A DNA stretch of 8,656 nt from Candidatus Lindowiibacteriota bacterium (lineage in GTDB: Bacteria; Lindowbacteria; 2-12-FULL-62-27), in NCBI GenBank assembly GCA_023249255.1, contig JAHFCY010000144.1:1-8656 (forward strand), given 5' to 3'. This document shows, piece by piece, positions 1 through 7,703 of the stretch. The translations under genes and the position numbers were made by a program. The notes beneath the pieces were generated by a model that was not told where the DNA came from, ran no database searches, and saw only the letters and a list, made by a program, of their open reading frames with translations. How positions within the stretch are numbered: position 1 is the stretch's first letter; every line of letters begins with the position of its first letter.

Positions 1-1
1 C

Positions 2-2011
2 ATGGCCGGCAAGATTGCAGATCTCACGGCCGATATGAACGCCGGCTGGAAAGACCGTTTTTTCTGGCCGGTTTTGCGCGACCTGTATTATCCCGAGGGA
101 AACGGATACGGCGTGGCGGCCAATACGTTCTGGGGCGTGCCGATTTCAGCTCAAAATATGCAGATTTTCTACAATCGCGACCTCTTCGCCCGCGCGGGAT
201 TGAATCCCGACAAACCGCCCCGCACATGGCCGGAATTTCTCGACACGTGCCGGACACTCAAGTCAGGCGGAATCGTTCCGTTCATTTCCGGATTCGGCGA
301 TCTCTGGATGAACGAGGCATTCCATGACGTCTACGCGTGGCATTACAACGGGGAGGACGGCATCCGGGAAACCATCACCGGCAAACGTTCGTACCAGTCC
401 CCCGAGTGGCGAAAGTCATTCGAGCGGATATCGGACCTTGCGCCTTACACCGCAAAGGGCGTGGTGGGCATTCCAAACAAGGACGCCGAGCGCGCATTCT
501 GCGACAGCCAGGCGGCCATGGCTTTGAACGGTTCGTGGGCCGTCAACGTCTACCGGCAGATGAATCCCGGCTTGAAATTCGGCGTGATGTCCTTCCCGGT
601 CGATCCGTCGGCCACTCATCCGCTCTTTCTTCGCGGCGGCGTGGGAGCGGCCATTGCCGTTACCGCGAACAGCCCGAACCGCGCCGAGTCCATCCGCTTC
701 TTGAAATGGCTGACCGACCGGCCGCAGATGCTCGCGCTTGCGCGGGAAGGATCGGACATCCCCGCGAACAAGGACGTGCTGGGCGAAATCGAAGATCCGG
801 TTCTCAAACAATTTTGCGCCGGGCTCGACTCGCTCATGCCGGGTCTTCAGATGAGCGAACCCGGGGAAGTTCACAACGAGATTTCCCGGGGCGTGCAGTC
901 GATTCTCTCCGGACAGGAATCCAACATGGACCGGGTCCTCGAACGGATTCAGACGCTCAAAACCAAACTCGTCGACCAGAATGCCCGCATGGCGAACTTG
1001 CAGGTCAATCCGGAACACAGTGAGCGGATGTTCCTCTGGAGCATCTTCGCCGTCGTCGCGGCCGCCGCCGCCGGTGTTGCATGGAAAATGAAATGGACCG
1101 GCGACAAAATTTCGTCCGGAGCCGCCGAGGCGTGGCGGAGCCGCGGCATTTATGTATTTCTCGCGCCCGCCCTGCTGATCTACCTCGTCTTCGGCTTGTA
1201 TCCGTTCATCAAGACGTTCCTGTTGAGCTTTTACAGCTGGGACGGCCTGTCGGAGAACGTGGCGTTTGTCGGCTGGCAAAATTATATCAACGCCCTGACC
1301 GACGATCCGGCATTTTGGAGTTCGATGTGGCACGCGGTCCTCATCGCGATCGCCGCCCTCACCTTGCAGAACGGCGTGGCGCTTCTTCTGGCCCTGATCG
1401 TCGACGGAGACATTCGCGGGAAAAACATTTACAAACTGATTCTCTACGTCCCGCCGATTTTGTCCGTGATCGTCGTGGGGCTGGTATGGCGGTGGATTTT
1501 CGGAAGCGACGAGACGACGGGATTGTTCAACCAGCTTCTGGCCGCGGTCGGACTCAAGCGTCTCGCGGCGGCATGGCTCGGCGAACCCGGACTCGCCCTG
1601 GCGAGCGTGATTTTCGTCCAGTGCTGGCAGGGGTTTGGCAACGCGTTCCTTCTGTTTCTCGCGGGACTCCAGACGATTCCGGAGGAACTCTACGAAGCCG
1701 CATCGATCGACGGAGCGCGCGGATGGAGCCGGTTCCGCCACATCACGTTTCCGATGCTCTTCCCGGTCCTCGCCATCATCTCGATTCTGACGATCCTGGG
1801 CACGATGCAAACCTTCGCGCTGGTCATGGCCATGACTGACGGCGGACCGGTCGGTGCGACGGAAGTTCCGGTGAGCGTGATCTACAAGGCGGCGTTCGAG
1901 AATTTCAAGTTCGGGTATTCGACGGCGATGGCGGTGATTCTCGGACTGATCCTGATGGGACTGGCCTTTGTGCAGATCCAGATTTCAAAAAAAGCGTACA
2001 CGAAACATTAA
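2..2011 (+). CDS. Fused sugar-binding protein and MalF-type ABC permease (5' partial)
   Basis: This is the capture and first channel subunit of a CUT1 sugar importer in one chain; the reading frame is open to the window edge. Residues about 1-307 look like the C-terminal three quarters of a family 1 extracellular solute-binding protein (a WGVPISAQ stretch followed by FYNRDLF, and WPEFLD further on). A charged helical linker (about 308-340) leads to an extra membrane helix (343-361, rich in Ala/Val), then a basic loop (K362, K364, K369, R379, R381). MalF-type membrane helices start near residue 383. The EAA loop that docks on the ATPase starts at E565 (EAAxxDGA). The topology is consistent: binding domain outside, extra helix inward, basic loop in the cytoplasm, permease helix 1 outward. 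The ATG at base 2 is probably internal, since roughly 80-100 residues including any signal peptide are missing. SBP fusions are known in GlnPQ- and OpuA-type importers; to my knowledge they are less usual in this family. Confidence 0.92.
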   Translation: MAGKIADLTADMNAGWKDRFFWPVLRDLYYPEGNGYGVAANTFWGVPISAQNMQIFYNRDLFARAGLNPDKPPRTWPEFLDTCRTLKSGGIVPFISGFGDLWMNEAFHDVYAWHYNGEDGIRETITGKRSYQSPEWRKSFERISDLAPYTAKGVVGIPNKDAERAFCDSQAAMALNGSWAVNVYRQMNPGLKFGVMSFPVDPSATHPLFLRGGVGAAIAVTANSPNRAESIRFLKWLTDRPQMLALAREGSDIPANKDVLGEIEDPVLKQFCAGLDSLMPGLQMSEPGEVHNEISRGVQSILSGQESNMDRVLERIQTLKTKLVDQNARMANLQVNPEHSERMFLWSIFAVVAAAAAGVAWKMKWTGDKISSGAAEAWRSRGIYVFLAPALLIYLVFGLYPFIKTFLLSFYSWDGLSENVAFVGWQNYINALTDDPAFWSSMWHAVLIAIAALTLQNGVALLLALIVDGDIRGKNIYKLILYVPPILSVIVVGLVWRWIFGSDETTGLFNQLLAAVGLKRLAAAWLGEPGLALASVIFVQCWQGFGNAFLLFLAGLQTIPEELYEAASIDGARGWSRFRHITFPMLFPVLAIISILTILGTMQTFALVMAMTDGGPVGATEVPVSVIYKAAFENFKFGYSTAMAVILGLILMGLAFVQIQISKKAYTKH

Positions 2012-2015
2012 AAGG

Positions 2016-2022
2016 GGAGGAG
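2016..2022 (+). promoter_or_regulatory. Strong Shine-Dalgarno site for the MalG-type gene
   Basis: GGAGGAG lies four bases before the ATG at 2027 and directly after the stop codon of the fused gene at 2009-2011. It is the strongest ribosome-binding site in the window and fixes the downstream start. It suggests that the second permease is translated independently of the large fusion rather than only by coupling. Confidence 0.85.
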
Positions 2023-2026
2023 TCCC

Positions 2027-2869
2027 ATGAGGTATAAAATCGAAAATTTCATCCGGGGCGCGATGAGCCACATTCTTCTGTGGATGGTCAGCATCGTCTG
2101 CCTGTTCCCGCTGGTCTGGATGCTCTCGACCTCGTTCAAACGGATGGACGAAGTCAACACCAGCGTTCTGACGTTCTGGCCGAAGGAATTCCGGTTCGAC
2201 AATTACGTGACGGTCATTCGCGAAGCCCACTTCGGCCAGTATTTCATGAACAGCGTCTTCTACACCTCGCTCACGGTCCTCGGAGTCCTGACGTTCGCAT
2301 CCATGGCGGCGTTCGTTTTCAGCAAATTCAAATTCCCGGGCGACCGCCTCTTCTTCTACCTGTTCATCGGTTCGATGATGATCCCGATTCCCGGCGCGTT
2401 CATCCCGCTCTTCATCCTTCTCATCAAACTGAATCTTGTCAACACCAGACTTGGCCTGATCCTGCCGTACATCAACAGCGGCCTCGCGTTCGCGATTTAT
2501 CTTTTCAAAGGATTTTTCGACGAGATCCCGAACGAACTTCTGGAGGCCGCGGAACTGGACGGATGCACCAAATGGAAGGTCTACCGCATGATCATGATCC
2601 CGCTGGCGAAACCGATCCTGGCGACGGTGTCGATCTTCACCGCGATGGCCATCTGGAACGAATATCTTCTGGCGCTGGTGATCATGATCAGCCGGCCGGT
2701 CCTCTTTCCCCTGCAGGTGGGCATCATGAAATTCCAGGGCGTTCATATCACTGATTATCCGCACCTCATGGCCGGCATGGGTCTGGCGACCATTCCGATC
2801 CTCGTCATTTATCTTCTTCTGCAGAGATTCATGATCAAAGGCGTCACAGCCGGGGCGATCAAGGGATAG
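2027..2869 (+). CDS. MalG-type carbohydrate ABC transporter permease
   Basis: This is the second membrane subunit of the CUT1 sugar importer, pairing with the permease half of the upstream fusion to form the channel. Its 280 residues match the usual MalG family length. About six hydrophobic segments are visible (near 14-33, 72-97, 107-135, 142-164, 197-222 and 247-269). The cytoplasmic EAA loop begins at E173 (EAAELDG) and continues to a Pro-rich end (IPLAKP), which is the coupling helix contacting the ATPase. The C-terminus, with KG repeated around VTAGAIKG, is typical of the family. The start is set by a strong Shine-Dalgarno 15 bases after the previous stop. Two bases separate its stop from the GH130 gene. 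Nothing looks broken. The substrate cannot be read from the permease itself; the neighbouring GH130 enzyme suggests a mannoside. Confidence 0.96.
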   Translation: MRYKIENFIRGAMSHILLWMVSIVCLFPLVWMLSTSFKRMDEVNTSVLTFWPKEFRFDNYVTVIREAHFGQYFMNSVFYTSLTVLGVLTFASMAAFVFSKFKFPGDRLFFYLFIGSMMIPIPGAFIPLFILLIKLNLVNTRLGLILPYINSGLAFAIYLFKGFFDEIPNELLEAAELDGCTKWKVYRMIMIPLAKPILATVSIFTAMAIWNEYLLALVIMISRPVLFPLQVGIMKFQGVHITDYPHLMAGMGLATIPILVIYLLLQRFMIKGVTAGAIKG

Positions 2870-2871
2870 CG

Positions 2872-4119
2872 ATGGACGGATGCGGGACGGCGCGCGTGGA
2901 GGTTGAGCAATCGTCCGATCCTGTCCTCGTCCCCCGCGACGGATGTCCCTGGGCCGAGACGGCGGTTCTCAACCCGGCCATCGTCCGAGACGATGGGTCG
3001 GGCCTTCTGCACATGCTCTTCCGCGCAACCGGCCCATTCGATGGGAAATGGCCGGCAGGAAACGTCGCGCCCTATCCGATTTTTCTCGGATACGCGTCCA
3101 GCTCGGACGACGGCAGGACGTGGGATCCGGATTTTTCGCGACCGGCGCTGGCGCCCGCTCTGGAAAGCCGGATCGATCGGATGACCGTTACCGACTCGCA
3201 GGGGCGACGGGTCACCAACTTCGCCAACGGATGCATTGAAGATCCCCGGATCACGATCATCGACGGAACTGCATATCTATCGGCGGCAGGCCGGATGTTT
3301 CCGCCCGGCCCGTACTGGATTCACGACGATCCGATGCAGTGCGCGCCCGACTGGGCCCGACACGGCGATCATCCGTTCGGGCGGGAAGCGGCAGAAAACG
3401 TGACGGTCTCGGGGCTCTTCGAACTCGACCTCGACCGGCTGGCCGCCCGCGATTACGACGCGGCGTTCCGATACATCGGCCCCCTCACGGACGCGGAACT
3501 CGGAGACAACCGCGACGCATTTCTCTTTCCCGAACAGCTGAACATCCGCGGCCGAAACAAATTCGTCGCGCTCCACCGCCCCTGGAAAGGTTCGGGGTAT
3601 CCCGGCGGGCGGCCCGGCATGAAACCGTCCATCTGGATGGCCTGCGCAGACCGGATGGAGGATCTCGCGACGGGGCGGGCGACCCACCGTATTCTGGCCG
3701 AACCGGTTCTTGACTGGGAAGGCGACCGCATCGGCGCCAGCTGGCCGCCGATCCGCCTGTCTTCTTCGGAATGGCTCCTGCCATATCACGGCAAAATGGA
3801 CACCGTCACCGGATACACGCAATCATTTCTGATTTTGGACGCCGGGCGCGACGGATGGCCCGAAATCAAACACCGATGTTCCGATCGTCTGATGTACGCC
3901 CGCCACCCCTGGGAGCGGGATGAAAGCAAATTCAAAACGCCCTGCGTCTTCACGACCGCCGGATGCCTGGTCAACGGCACGCTGGTCATGTCATACGGCG
4001 CGGCGGATCTGAAGGTCGGCATCGGACGGGTCCGGTTTGAAGAACTCGTCCGTCATGTCCGAACCTTTGACGCGAGCGGGCACGAGATCGCTGGGAGGAT
4101 GACACGATGGCAGAGGTGA
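2872..4119 (+). CDS. GH130 family glycoside phosphorylase/hydrolase
   Basis: This is a 415-residue five-bladed beta-propeller enzyme of family GH130, lacking a signal peptide and so probably cytoplasmic. Characterised members phosphorolyse beta-mannosides (for example mannosyl-glucose to mannose 1-phosphate plus glucose), while others hydrolyse beta-1,2-mannosides. Landmarks in order: N34-P35-A36, R51-A52 (family YRA position), the catalytic-site motif E123-D124-P125-R126, LFPE at 218-221, H235-R236-P237, K251-P252-S253 before an IWMA stretch, Y305-H306-G307, and Y375-G376-A377-A378-D379 near the end. D124 aligns by motif with the general acid aspartate of mannosylglucose phosphorylase. The HRP motif and nearby basic residues fit phosphate binding, favouring a phosphorylase, but I cannot assign a subfamily or exact substrate. 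Some 415 residues is on the long side, with an insertion around 145-215. An AAGGGA inside the end of malG (2861-2866) may serve as ribosome site. The last 13 bases overlap the ATPase gene. Confidence 0.9.
   Translation: MDGCGTARVEVEQSSDPVLVPRDGCPWAETAVLNPAIVRDDGSGLLHMLFRATGPFDGKWPAGNVAPYPIFLGYASSSDDGRTWDPDFSRPALAPALESRIDRMTVTDSQGRRVTNFANGCIEDPRITIIDGTAYLSAAGRMFPPGPYWIHDDPMQCAPDWARHGDHPFGREAAENVTVSGLFELDLDRLAARDYDAAFRYIGPLTDAELGDNRDAFLFPEQLNIRGRNKFVALHRPWKGSGYPGGRPGMKPSIWMACADRMEDLATGRATHRILAEPVLDWEGDRIGASWPPIRLSSSEWLLPYHGKMDTVTGYTQSFLILDAGRDGWPEIKHRCSDRLMYARHPWERDESKFKTPCVFTTAGCLVNGTLVMSYGAADLKVGIGRVRFEELVRHVRTFDASGHEIAGRMTRWQR
4093..4099 (+). promoter_or_regulatory. Shine-Dalgarno site of the ATPase gene, inside GH130
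   Basis: GGGAGGA lies seven bases before the ATG at 4107 and sits inside the last codons of the GH130 gene. It supports this start and the real 13-base overlap between the two genes. Confidence 0.75.
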
Positions 4120-5219
4120 TATTGAAAAACGTCAGCAAGATTTATCCGGGCGGATACTGCGCCGTGCAGGACATCTCGATGGAAATCCGGGACAAGGAGT
4201 TCATGATTCTGGTCGGGCCGAGCGGCTGCGGGAAATCGACGACGCTGCGAATGATCGCGGGCCTCGAATCCATCAGTTCGGGCGATCTGTTGATCGACGG
4301 CAAACGGGTCAATGACGTGCCGGCGATGGACCGCGACATCGCGATGGTGTTTCAGAACTACGCCCTCTATCCGCACATGACGATCTTCGACAACATGGCT
4401 TTCAGCCTCCACATGCGCAAATATCCGAAAGCCGAGATCAAAAAGCGGGTCGAGGAGGCCGCGGAAATTCTGGGGCTGACGGCGGTTCTGGACCGAAAAC
4501 CGAAATCCCTCTCCGGCGGCCAGCGCCAGCGCGTCGCCGTCGGGCGCGCGATCGTCCGGAAACCCAAAGTGTTCTTATTTGACGAACCGTTGTCGAACCT
4601 CGACGCGGCGCTTCGAGTCCAGATGCGCGCGGAACTCAGCAACCTTCACCACCGCCTCCAGACCACGATGATCTACGTCACGCACGATCAGGTCGAGGCA
4701 ATGACGATGGGCGACCGGATCGCGGTCCTACATAAAGCCCGGATACAGCAGATTGACCGGCCGATGGCGCTCTATGACCGGCCGGCGAGCCAGTTCGTGG
4801 CCGGATTCATCGGAAGCCCCGCCATGAATTTTTTCCGGGGCAGGATCAAAGAGGTCAACAACGAAATGTTCCTTGAATCCGACGGATTTTCCCTCAAACT
4901 TCTGCCGCAGACCCGGGACTCCCTCGCGCGCGGCGGGCAGAATGTCACGGACGTGATGCTGGGCATCCGGCCCGAAGACGTGTACGACAAATTGTTCATT
5001 CCGGCTGCGGAGGACCGAAACGTCCTGCCGGCGACGGTGGATTTGGTGGAGCCGATGGGCGCCGAAATTTTCCTTCGTCTCCGATGCGGGGCGTATTCCA
5101 TCACCGCGCGGATGCGCAAGGACGTCACCGTGACGGTGGGGCAGGACATGGATCTGGTGCTGGACATGAAACGAATTCATCTCTTCGAGGCGGACTCCGG
5201 GCGAGCTCTGCTTTCATGA
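4107..5219 (+). CDS. Sugar ABC transporter ATPase, MsmX/UgpC/MalK type
   Basis: This ATPase powers the importer encoded just upstream; in this family two copies bind the EAA loops of the two permeases on the cytoplasmic face. All motifs are intact: Walker A G37-T45 (GPSGCGKST), Q-loop Q83, signature LSGGQ 135-139, Walker B ending D159 with catalytic E160, D-loop S163-D166 and switch histidine H193. The C-terminal part from about 235 is the TOBE/OB regulatory fold, including the GIRPED motif at 286-291. At 370 residues it is full length. Many MsmX-type ATPases serve several importers, but here the gene lies inside the operon, so a dedicated role is likely. Translation begins from a Shine-Dalgarno inside GH130, and the stop TGA (5217-5219) overlaps the ATG of the next gene, a diguanylate cyclase. 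Confidence 0.97.
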   Translation: MAEVILKNVSKIYPGGYCAVQDISMEIRDKEFMILVGPSGCGKSTTLRMIAGLESISSGDLLIDGKRVNDVPAMDRDIAMVFQNYALYPHMTIFDNMAFSLHMRKYPKAEIKKRVEEAAEILGLTAVLDRKPKSLSGGQRQRVAVGRAIVRKPKVFLFDEPLSNLDAALRVQMRAELSNLHHRLQTTMIYVTHDQVEAMTMGDRIAVLHKARIQQIDRPMALYDRPASQFVAGFIGSPAMNFFRGRIKEVNNEMFLESDGFSLKLLPQTRDSLARGGQNVTDVMLGIRPEDVYDKLFIPAAEDRNVLPATVDLVEPMGAEIFLRLRCGAYSITARMRKDVTVTVGQDMDLVLDMKRIHLFEADSGRALLS

Positions 5220-6586
5220 TTCGTTTTCAGTTCGACGAAACGCGGATATCGATCCATCCCGAAACCGTATACGCAGCCGTGGCCGTGTTCTGCGCCGCGT
5301 TTCTGGCGGCCGTCGGCGCCGCGTCAACGCTTGGCGGCATCGAATTCCACCGCCTTCAGCCGCTCCTGATTTTGCCGATCCTTGCGGCGACATTTGCATT
5401 CGGCGGCGCCGGCGCGGGGTTTTGCGCGGGCATCGCGCTGATCTCGGGTCTTGCGCCCATCGTCCTGACCGACGGCGCGCCCAAACTCCTCTACGCCGGC
5501 CAGACGGCCGTCCTGTGTCTCATTGCGTGGGGAGCGCGGCAGATCGTCTCGGCCCGGCAAGACCGGCAGATCCAGCACTACAACTTCCTCAATCACCGCA
5601 AAGGCGAAGTCGATTTTCTCGCGGCGTGGCTTGAAACGGAACGATCCATGGCCGGTCTGTTGCGCGACAAAGCCGGGCAGTGGGAGCGACTGGACAGCGT
5701 GGTCCACGCCGTCACGGCGAGCCTCTTCCCCAAGCGCGTGGTGGAAATTCTGAAGAATAAAACGCGGGCGCTCTTTCCGGATTTCGATGTGTCGCTCGAG
5801 TTGAAAACGGACGCCGGCGCGCGTGACGCGGCCGAACGGCCGATTCTCGATTGGATCATCAACCGCAACGAAACCATTCTGATCCCGGACATCACAAACG
5901 ATTTCCGGTTCCGCCATCTTGACGGCAAAGTGCCGTTTCGTTCGTTCATCGGCGTGCCGATTCTCGAAGAGGGCGCGCCGGTCGGCGTCCTGTCGGTTTC
6001 GAACACGAAGCCGGGAACGGTCGACATGGACCACCTCCGGCTCCTCTACAAATTTTCGGAAATTGCGGGCGTCATTCTGCGAAACGCGGATATTTACAAA
6101 AAAACCGACCACCTCGGCCGCATCGACGGCCTGACCGGCCTCTATAAGCGCTGGTACGTCCAGACCCGTCTTGACGAATTGAGCCGGGCGGTCCGGCGCA
6201 ACGCCACGCCGCTTTCGGTCGTCATGAGCGACATTGATTTTTTCAAAAGCGTCAACGACCGGTTCGGCCATCAGGAAGGCGACCGCGTGCTGACGGCCGT
6301 CGGTGAAATTTTCCGCGCGGCGTTCGAAGAACGGGGCATCACAGGGCGGTACGGCGGAGAGGAATTCATCGCGGTCGTTCCGCAGACGCAGGCCGGGGAC
6401 GCCCGGGAGTTGGCGGAATCCTATCGAGCCGCCATCGCGGGCCGGACCGACATCGGCGTGACGGTCTCCTGCGGCGTCGCGGTGTATCCCCACTCCTGCG
6501 CCGATCCGGATCGCCTGATCGATTTTGCCGACCGCGCGCTCTACCGCGCGAAGGAATCGGGACGCAACCGCGTGGTGATGGACTGA
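5216..6586 (+). CDS. Membrane diguanylate cyclase: 4 TM, GAF, GGDEF
   Basis: It probably makes cyclic di-GMP from two GTP at the inner membrane. I chose the ATG at 5216, which overlaps the ATPase stop (ATGA), over an open frame reaching back to 5084, because the first membrane helix starts near residue 18 and the earlier part is out-of-frame ATPase coding. The 456 residues hold four hydrophobic segments (about 18-39, 48-63, 66-84, 90-111; reminiscent of the DUF4118 sensor domain of KdpD), a helical linker, a GAF domain (about 160-296, with RSFIGVPI) and a GGDEF domain (about 298-456). Catalytic features are present: D304 of DGLTGL, metal ligand D339 in SDIDFFK, NDRFGH, and G380-F384 (GGEEF) preceded by RY. 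The inhibitory RxxD site is missing: the matching positions are E371 and G374. The four-helix plus GAF plus GGDEF order recalls PelD, but PelD has a degenerate active site. No strong Shine-Dalgarno is visible, so translation is likely coupled to the ATPase. Confidence 0.92.
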   Translation: MIRFQFDETRISIHPETVYAAVAVFCAAFLAAVGAASTLGGIEFHRLQPLLILPILAATFAFGGAGAGFCAGIALISGLAPIVLTDGAPKLLYAGQTAVLCLIAWGARQIVSARQDRQIQHYNFLNHRKGEVDFLAAWLETERSMAGLLRDKAGQWERLDSVVHAVTASLFPKRVVEILKNKTRALFPDFDVSLELKTDAGARDAAERPILDWIINRNETILIPDITNDFRFRHLDGKVPFRSFIGVPILEEGAPVGVLSVSNTKPGTVDMDHLRLLYKFSEIAGVILRNADIYKKTDHLGRIDGLTGLYKRWYVQTRLDELSRAVRRNATPLSVVMSDIDFFKSVNDRFGHQEGDRVLTAVGEIFRAAFEERGITGRYGGEEFIAVVPQTQAGDARELAESYRAAIAGRTDIGVTVSCGVAVYPHSCADPDRLIDFADRALYRAKESGRNRVVMD

Positions 6587-6588
6587 CC

Positions 6589-7680
6589 GTGTGGGTCCTC
6601 TGGATTCTGGCCGCGGGCATCGGAAGCGCGATTTTTTTCTACGTCGAGCGACATCTGGCGGCGGAACAGCGTCAGTGGTTTCTGGCGGCGCTGTACCGGC
6701 TCGACGAAGACGAGCGCCGTCTGACGGCGGAACTCAATCTGACGAAGACGATCCAGGACGGCTTCCGCGCCAAAACCTCGCGCTTGCGAAAACAATATCA
6801 GCTCGTGTCCCTCCTCGCCAAAACACTCAACATCGAACAGTCATGCCGGCGGATCGGCGATTTTTTAAAAACAGAACTGCCGGAAATTCAGGGCCGGCTC
6901 GAATTTTCCTGCGCAACGAAATCCTATGCCTACGATGTCGCATCCGGAGAGTTCGGACCGGCGCGCGGCGGACCGGAGGGAGACGACACCATCCCGGGGC
7001 GGGTGATTTTGCCGCTGGTCTACGGCGAACGAAAACTGGCTGACCTCATCGTGTGGCTGCCGTCCGTGAATGCGCCGGACGCGCCATTCACCGCATCGGA
7101 CATTGAATCTATTCGCGCTTACGTCGGCCAGATTCAGATGACGTTCGCGACAGCGATCCTCTACGAGGAATCCAGAATTCGGGCCGTCACCGACGCGCTG
7201 ACCGGAAGCGCCGCCCGATGGTACTTCGACGACCGGCTCCGCCAGGACATCCGGCTGGCGCAAACGTCCGGACAACCCTGCGGCCTCATCATGATCGACA
7301 TCGACCATTTCAAACAGATCAACGACAGATTTGGCCACGTCTTCGGCGACGAAGTCCTGCGCGGGGTCAGCGCGGCGATTCTCAAAACCTGCCGCGAATC
7401 GGATCTTGTGGCAAGATACGGAGGCGAGGAATTCGCCGTCATCGCGCCGGCGATCAACCGCGAGCATCTGATCCATCTTGCGGAACGGTGCCGGACTGCC
7501 GTCGAATCGCGTACGTTTCCTTCGCCGACCGACGGAACTGAAATCCACGCAACGATCAGCCTTGGAGTTGCCCTCTGGGACAAACCCATCCACGCCGACG
7601 CATCCGGCCTCATCGCCGCCGCCGACAAAAACCTCTACGCCGCCAAACACGCCGGACGAAACCGCGTCGAAATTCGTTGA
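6589..7680 (+). CDS. Membrane diguanylate cyclase: 1 TM, coiled coil, GAF-like, GGDEF
   Basis: This is a second probable c-di-GMP synthase, starting with GTG only two bases after the previous stop; no in-frame ATG occurs until near residue 180, so GTG is the best start. The 363 residues begin with one membrane helix (about 3-19), then a charged helical region likely to be a coiled coil (about 22-75), a GAF-like region (about 75-195, weaker match) and a GGDEF domain (about 200-363). The active site looks intact: DALTG near 202, metal ligand D237 in MIDIDHFK, NDRFGH, and G278-F282 (GGEEF). An inhibitory I-site R269-x-x-D272 sits the canonical five residues before GGEEF, unlike the upstream cyclase. 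One oddity is S instead of L after DALTG. Its N-terminal half differs from the upstream protein, so this is not a simple recent duplication. No clear Shine-Dalgarno is visible, which fits translational coupling. Confidence 0.9.
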   Translation: MWVLWILAAGIGSAIFFYVERHLAAEQRQWFLAALYRLDEDERRLTAELNLTKTIQDGFRAKTSRLRKQYQLVSLLAKTLNIEQSCRRIGDFLKTELPEIQGRLEFSCATKSYAYDVASGEFGPARGGPEGDDTIPGRVILPLVYGERKLADLIVWLPSVNAPDAPFTASDIESIRAYVGQIQMTFATAILYEESRIRAVTDALTGSAARWYFDDRLRQDIRLAQTSGQPCGLIMIDIDHFKQINDRFGHVFGDEVLRGVSAAILKTCRESDLVARYGGEEFAVIAPAINREHLIHLAERCRTAVESRTFPSPTDGTEIHATISLGVALWDKPIHADASGLIAAADKNLYAAKHAGRNRVEIR

Positions 7681-7689
7681 CGGGTGAAG

Positions 7690-7703
7690 CGTGACCCCAT
7701 GAC
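7690..7703 (+). repeat. 14-base direct repeat, copy 1 of 2
   Basis: The sequence CGTGACCCCATGAC occurs here and, identical, at 7716-7729, with a 26-base period. The flanking bases diverge at once on both sides. Each copy holds GTG and an ATG whose last two bases begin a TGA, and TGAC appears twice within it. Confidence 0.9.

Noticed and set aside
2-4. ATG at the left edge as a real gene start
   Set aside because: The encoded sequence begins in the middle of a binding-protein fold without a signal peptide, so the gene almost surely extends upstream of the window.
416-1810. 464-codon antisense open frame opposite the fused SBP-permease
   Set aside because: It has low-complexity, very polar composition without domain motifs and lies opposite a convincing gene. 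In GC-rich coding DNA with few TTA, CTA and TCA codons such antisense frames stay open by chance.
5084-5215. 44-codon upstream extension of the first diguanylate cyclase
   Set aside because: It lies wholly inside the ATPase coding sequence in another frame, is polar and Gly/Arg-rich, and would put an odd leader before the membrane helices. The ATGA-overlapping ATG at 5216 is far more plausible.
5324-6493. 389-codon antisense open frame opposite the first diguanylate cyclase
   Set aside because: Same reasoning: all recognisable motifs (GAF, GGEEF, membrane helices) are on the + strand, and the antisense translation resembles no protein family.
6855-6871. T6A5 run resembling a -1 frameshift heptamer (T TTT TTA) in cyclase 2
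   Set aside because: The zero frame continues through an intact GGDEF domain, and the -1 frame gives a featureless Arg/Gly-rich product ending near 7043. A rare TTA codon in a homopolymer run is better explained by chance.
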